Assembly: GCA_047623945.1 (NCBI GenBank)
Contig: JBLHOT010000009.1
Location: 1 to 64,000, forward strand
Reading direction: 5' to 3'
DNA: 64,000 nt
Source: Arcticibacterium sp047623945
GTDB taxonomy: Bacteria; Bacteroidota; Bacteroidia; Cytophagales; Spirosomataceae
Part shown: positions 62,327 to 64,000 of the stretch, in pieces
How positions within the stretch are numbered: position 1 is the first letter of the stretch
How the letters are laid out: the number at the start of each line of letters is the position of its first letter
The notes under the pieces: generated by a model
Database searches by the model: none
What the model saw: only the letters and a program-made list of their open reading frames with translations
Told to the model about the DNA's origin: nothing
Made by a program: the position numbers and the translations under genes

Positions 62327-64000
62327 ATGGCCACAAGCAAAAAGAAGAAGCTAAGGAGTGAAGACTGGTTTGGTAAAGAGGGTAAGGATGGCTTTATCTA
62401 TAGAAGTTGGATAAAAAATCAAGGCTACCCTGCTCATCAATTCAAAGGAAAGCCTGTTATAGGAATATGTAATACCTGGTCTGAGGCGACACCTTGTAAT
62501 GGCCATTTTAGAGAACTGGCTCAATTTATAAAAAACGGTGTTTATGAGGCTGGTGGGTTCCCTCTAGAATTCCCTGTAATGTCCTTAGGCGAAACAATAA
62601 TAAGGCCTACGGCTATGCTATACAGAAACTTAGCAGCCATGACTGTAGAAGAGAGTATCAGAGCAAATCCTTTTGATGCTGTAGTTTTAATGACAGGTTG
62701 TGACAAAACAACTCCATCCTTAGTCATGGGAGCAGCTAGTGTAGACATCCCCTCTATTGTCTTGCCAGGCGGCCCTATGTTAAATGGTAAATTCAGAGGT
62801 AAAGATTTGGGTTCGGGCACAGATGTATGGCGTTTTGATGCAGATTACAAAGCTGGAAAAATGACTTTGGACGACATGGAAGAGGCTGAGGCCTGCATGA
62901 GCAGAAGTATAGGTCACTGTAATACCATGGGAACCGCATCCACTATGGCTACTATGGTAGAAGCTCTCGGACTTACTTTGCCTGGAGTCTCCTCAATACC
63001 TGCGGCTGATTCTAGAAAAAAGATGATGGCTCATATGACCGGAATTAGAGCAGTGGAGATGGTTAAGGAAGATTTAACCATTTCTAAAATATTAACCCGC
63101 CCAGCATTTTTAAATGCCATTAAGGTGAATTCTGCCGTTGGCGGTTCTACCAACTTCGTCTTGCATTTATTAGCGATAGCTAAAAGAATGGAAATACCCC
63201 TTACTCTAGATGATTTTGATGTTCATGGTTCTAAAATTCCTTTCTTACTTAATCTCATGCCTTCCGGTAAATACCTTATGGAGGACTATTATTATGCGGG
63301 CGGAATTCAAGTTATTCTTAAAGAGCTAGAGAACCATCTAAATACAGAGGCGATAACCGTCAATGGCAAAACGCTTACAGAAAACTCAAAAAAGGCTAGA
63401 AATTGGAATTCGGATGTAATACGGCCGATATCAGACCCCATTATTAAAGAAGGCGGTATTACAGTAGTTAAAGGAAACCTTTGCAAAGAAGGAGCAGTCA
63501 TCAAGGTTTCTGCTGCCAGCCCAGAACTATTAAAGCATAAAGGGCGTGCTGTGGTTTTCGAAACGATAGAAGATTATCACGCTAGAGTAGATGACCCAGA
63601 TTTAGATATTGATGAAAACTGCGTCATGGTTTTGAAAAACGTTGGCCCAAAGGGCTACCCTGGCATGCCAGAAGTTGGAAATATGGCTCTACCTAAGAAA
63701 ATTATACAAAAGGGCGTTACCGATATGGTGAGAATCTCTGATGGAAGAATGAGTGGAACAGCATACGGAACTGTTTTCTTACATGCCTCCCCAGAGTCTG
63801 CCCTTGGAAGTCCCTTAGCCTTGGTAGAAGATGGAGATATCATTGAATCCGATGTATTCAATAAAAGTATCCACTTGCATGTCTCTGATGAGGAATTAGC
63901 AGAAAGACGTAAAAAGTGGAAGCCATTGGATTTAGGTTTTGATAGAGGTTATATTAAGCTATACATAGACACCGTAAACCAAGCCCATGAAGGTGCAGAC
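62327..64000 (+). CDS. IlvD/Edd-family dehydratase, sugar-acid type (L-arabinonate dehydratase-like), cut by the window end
   Basis: The frame opens at ATG 62327 and is still open at base 64000, giving 558 codons; family members have about 570-590. Fe-S cluster Cys are seen in ICNTWSEATPCNGH (about 47-60), MTGCDKTTPS (about 124) and HCNTMGTASTM (about 196). NSAVGGSTNFVLH and DGRMSGTAYGTVFLHASPE (about 480-498) match the arabinonate/xylonate dehydratase branch, not IlvD (which has RFSGGTHG-like). It dehydrates a sugar acid such as arabinonate to a 2-keto-3-deoxy acid. The Nudix-type regulator upstream might respond to pentose use. Confidence 0.9.
   Translation, partial: MATSKKKKLRSEDWFGKEGKDGFIYRSWIKNQGYPAHQFKGKPVIGICNTWSEATPCNGHFRELAQFIKNGVYEAGGFPLEFPVMSLGETIIRPTAMLYRNLAAMTVEESIRANPFDAVVLMTGCDKTTPSLVMGAASVDIPSIVLPGGPMLNGKFRGKDLGSGTDVWRFDADYKAGKMTLDDMEEAEACMSRSIGHCNTMGTASTMATMVEALGLTLPGVSSIPAADSRKKMMAHMTGIRAVEMVKEDLTISKILTRPAFLNAIKVNSAVGGSTNFVLHLLAIAKRMEIPLTLDDFDVHGSKIPFLLNLMPSGKYLMEDYYYAGGIQVILKELENHLNTEAITVNGKTLTENSKKARNWNSDVIRPISDPIIKEGGITVVKGNLCKEGAVIKVSAASPELLKHKGRAVVFETIEDYHARVDDPDLDIDENCVMVLKNVGPKGYPGMPEVGNMALPKKIIQKGVTDMVRISDGRMSGTAYGTVFLHASPESALGSPLALVEDGDIIESDVFNKSIHLHVSDEELAERRKKWKPLDLGFDRGYIKLYIDTVNQAHEGAD

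Noticed and set aside
62542..62820. 92-codon minus-strand ORF opposite the IlvD/Edd gene
   Set aside because: It shadows a clear dehydratase gene that is open to the window end.
1..64000. CRISPR arrays, tRNA or rRNA genes, prophage, toxin-antitoxin or restriction systems
   Set aside because: I looked for regular repeats, cloverleaf-like segments and the marker proteins and found none. A tRNA search program would be needed to exclude a missed tRNA.

Overview
The window reads as chromosomal DNA of a heterotrophic, AT-rich member of the Bacteroidota, most likely a Cytophagales/Spirosomataceae-type marine or freshwater bacterium. The basis is a SusC/SusD pair, many secreted lipoproteins, a GH2 beta-galactosidase of Bacteroidetes architecture, ASPIC/UnbV (CRTAC1-like) proteins, several TAnnTTTG promoter boxes (the Bacteroidetes -7 element) and almost no Shine-Dalgarno sequences. 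Genus is inference only.

Left edge (1-1130): the 3' end of an IS3-family element, its transposase carrying an in-frame TAA, abuts the 3' half of a Fic-family gene that has further decayed by frameshifts. Then, on the minus strand, come feoA-feoB (ferrous iron uptake) and a galK-lacZ-glpD gene set. A divergent LacI-type regulator lies beyond a 400-bp control region holding two inverted repeats. The block 10967-22510 is a five-gene minus-strand locus: SusC, SusD, a 1103-residue FG-GAP/ASPIC lipoprotein, a vanadium-haloperoxidase-like lipoprotein and a CRTAC1-like protein. A clear intrinsic terminator sits after susD.

Plus strand 22793-35613: a DUF1080 lipoprotein; ccmB-ccmC-ccmD-ccmE, where CcmE is of the Cys-type CxxxY form and ccmD is a 59-codon gene; menF; rpoN behind a sigma-54-like site; a PAP2-like membrane protein; hemC; a periplasmic cyclophilin; an RmlD-like reductase; an M1 peptidase; a MarR regulator; and a GntP-type permease. 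From 35796 to 44177 lies a catabolic group: an amidohydrolase gene broken by two in-frame TAA codons, a sugar isomerase/epimerase lipoprotein, a two-domain alpha/beta-hydrolase + SGNH esterase, a retinol-saturase/CrtI-like oxidoreductase, a sulfatase and a RidA protein.

The right third is mostly housekeeping: nadE, an EEP-family phosphohydrolase, rimP-nusA-infB behind a leader hairpin, an O-methyltransferase, a lytic transglycosylase with LysM repeats, a DUF3109 protein, an alkyltransferase-like protein, an Lrp regulator, a TPR protein, hpt, an ABC ATPase, a Nudix-derived regulator, a DUF937/OmpA-like protein and, running off the edge, an IlvD/Edd dehydratase of the sugar-acid type.

The most interesting points are the SusCD-ASPIC-haloperoxidase-CRTAC1 locus, the galK-lacZ-glpD set (suggesting use of galactosyl-glycerol), the Cys-type CcmE, the leader hairpin of rimP, and the habit of convergent genes overlapping at their stop codons (4 of 5 intact pairs). 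I saw no CRISPR array, rRNA, tRNA or prophage.
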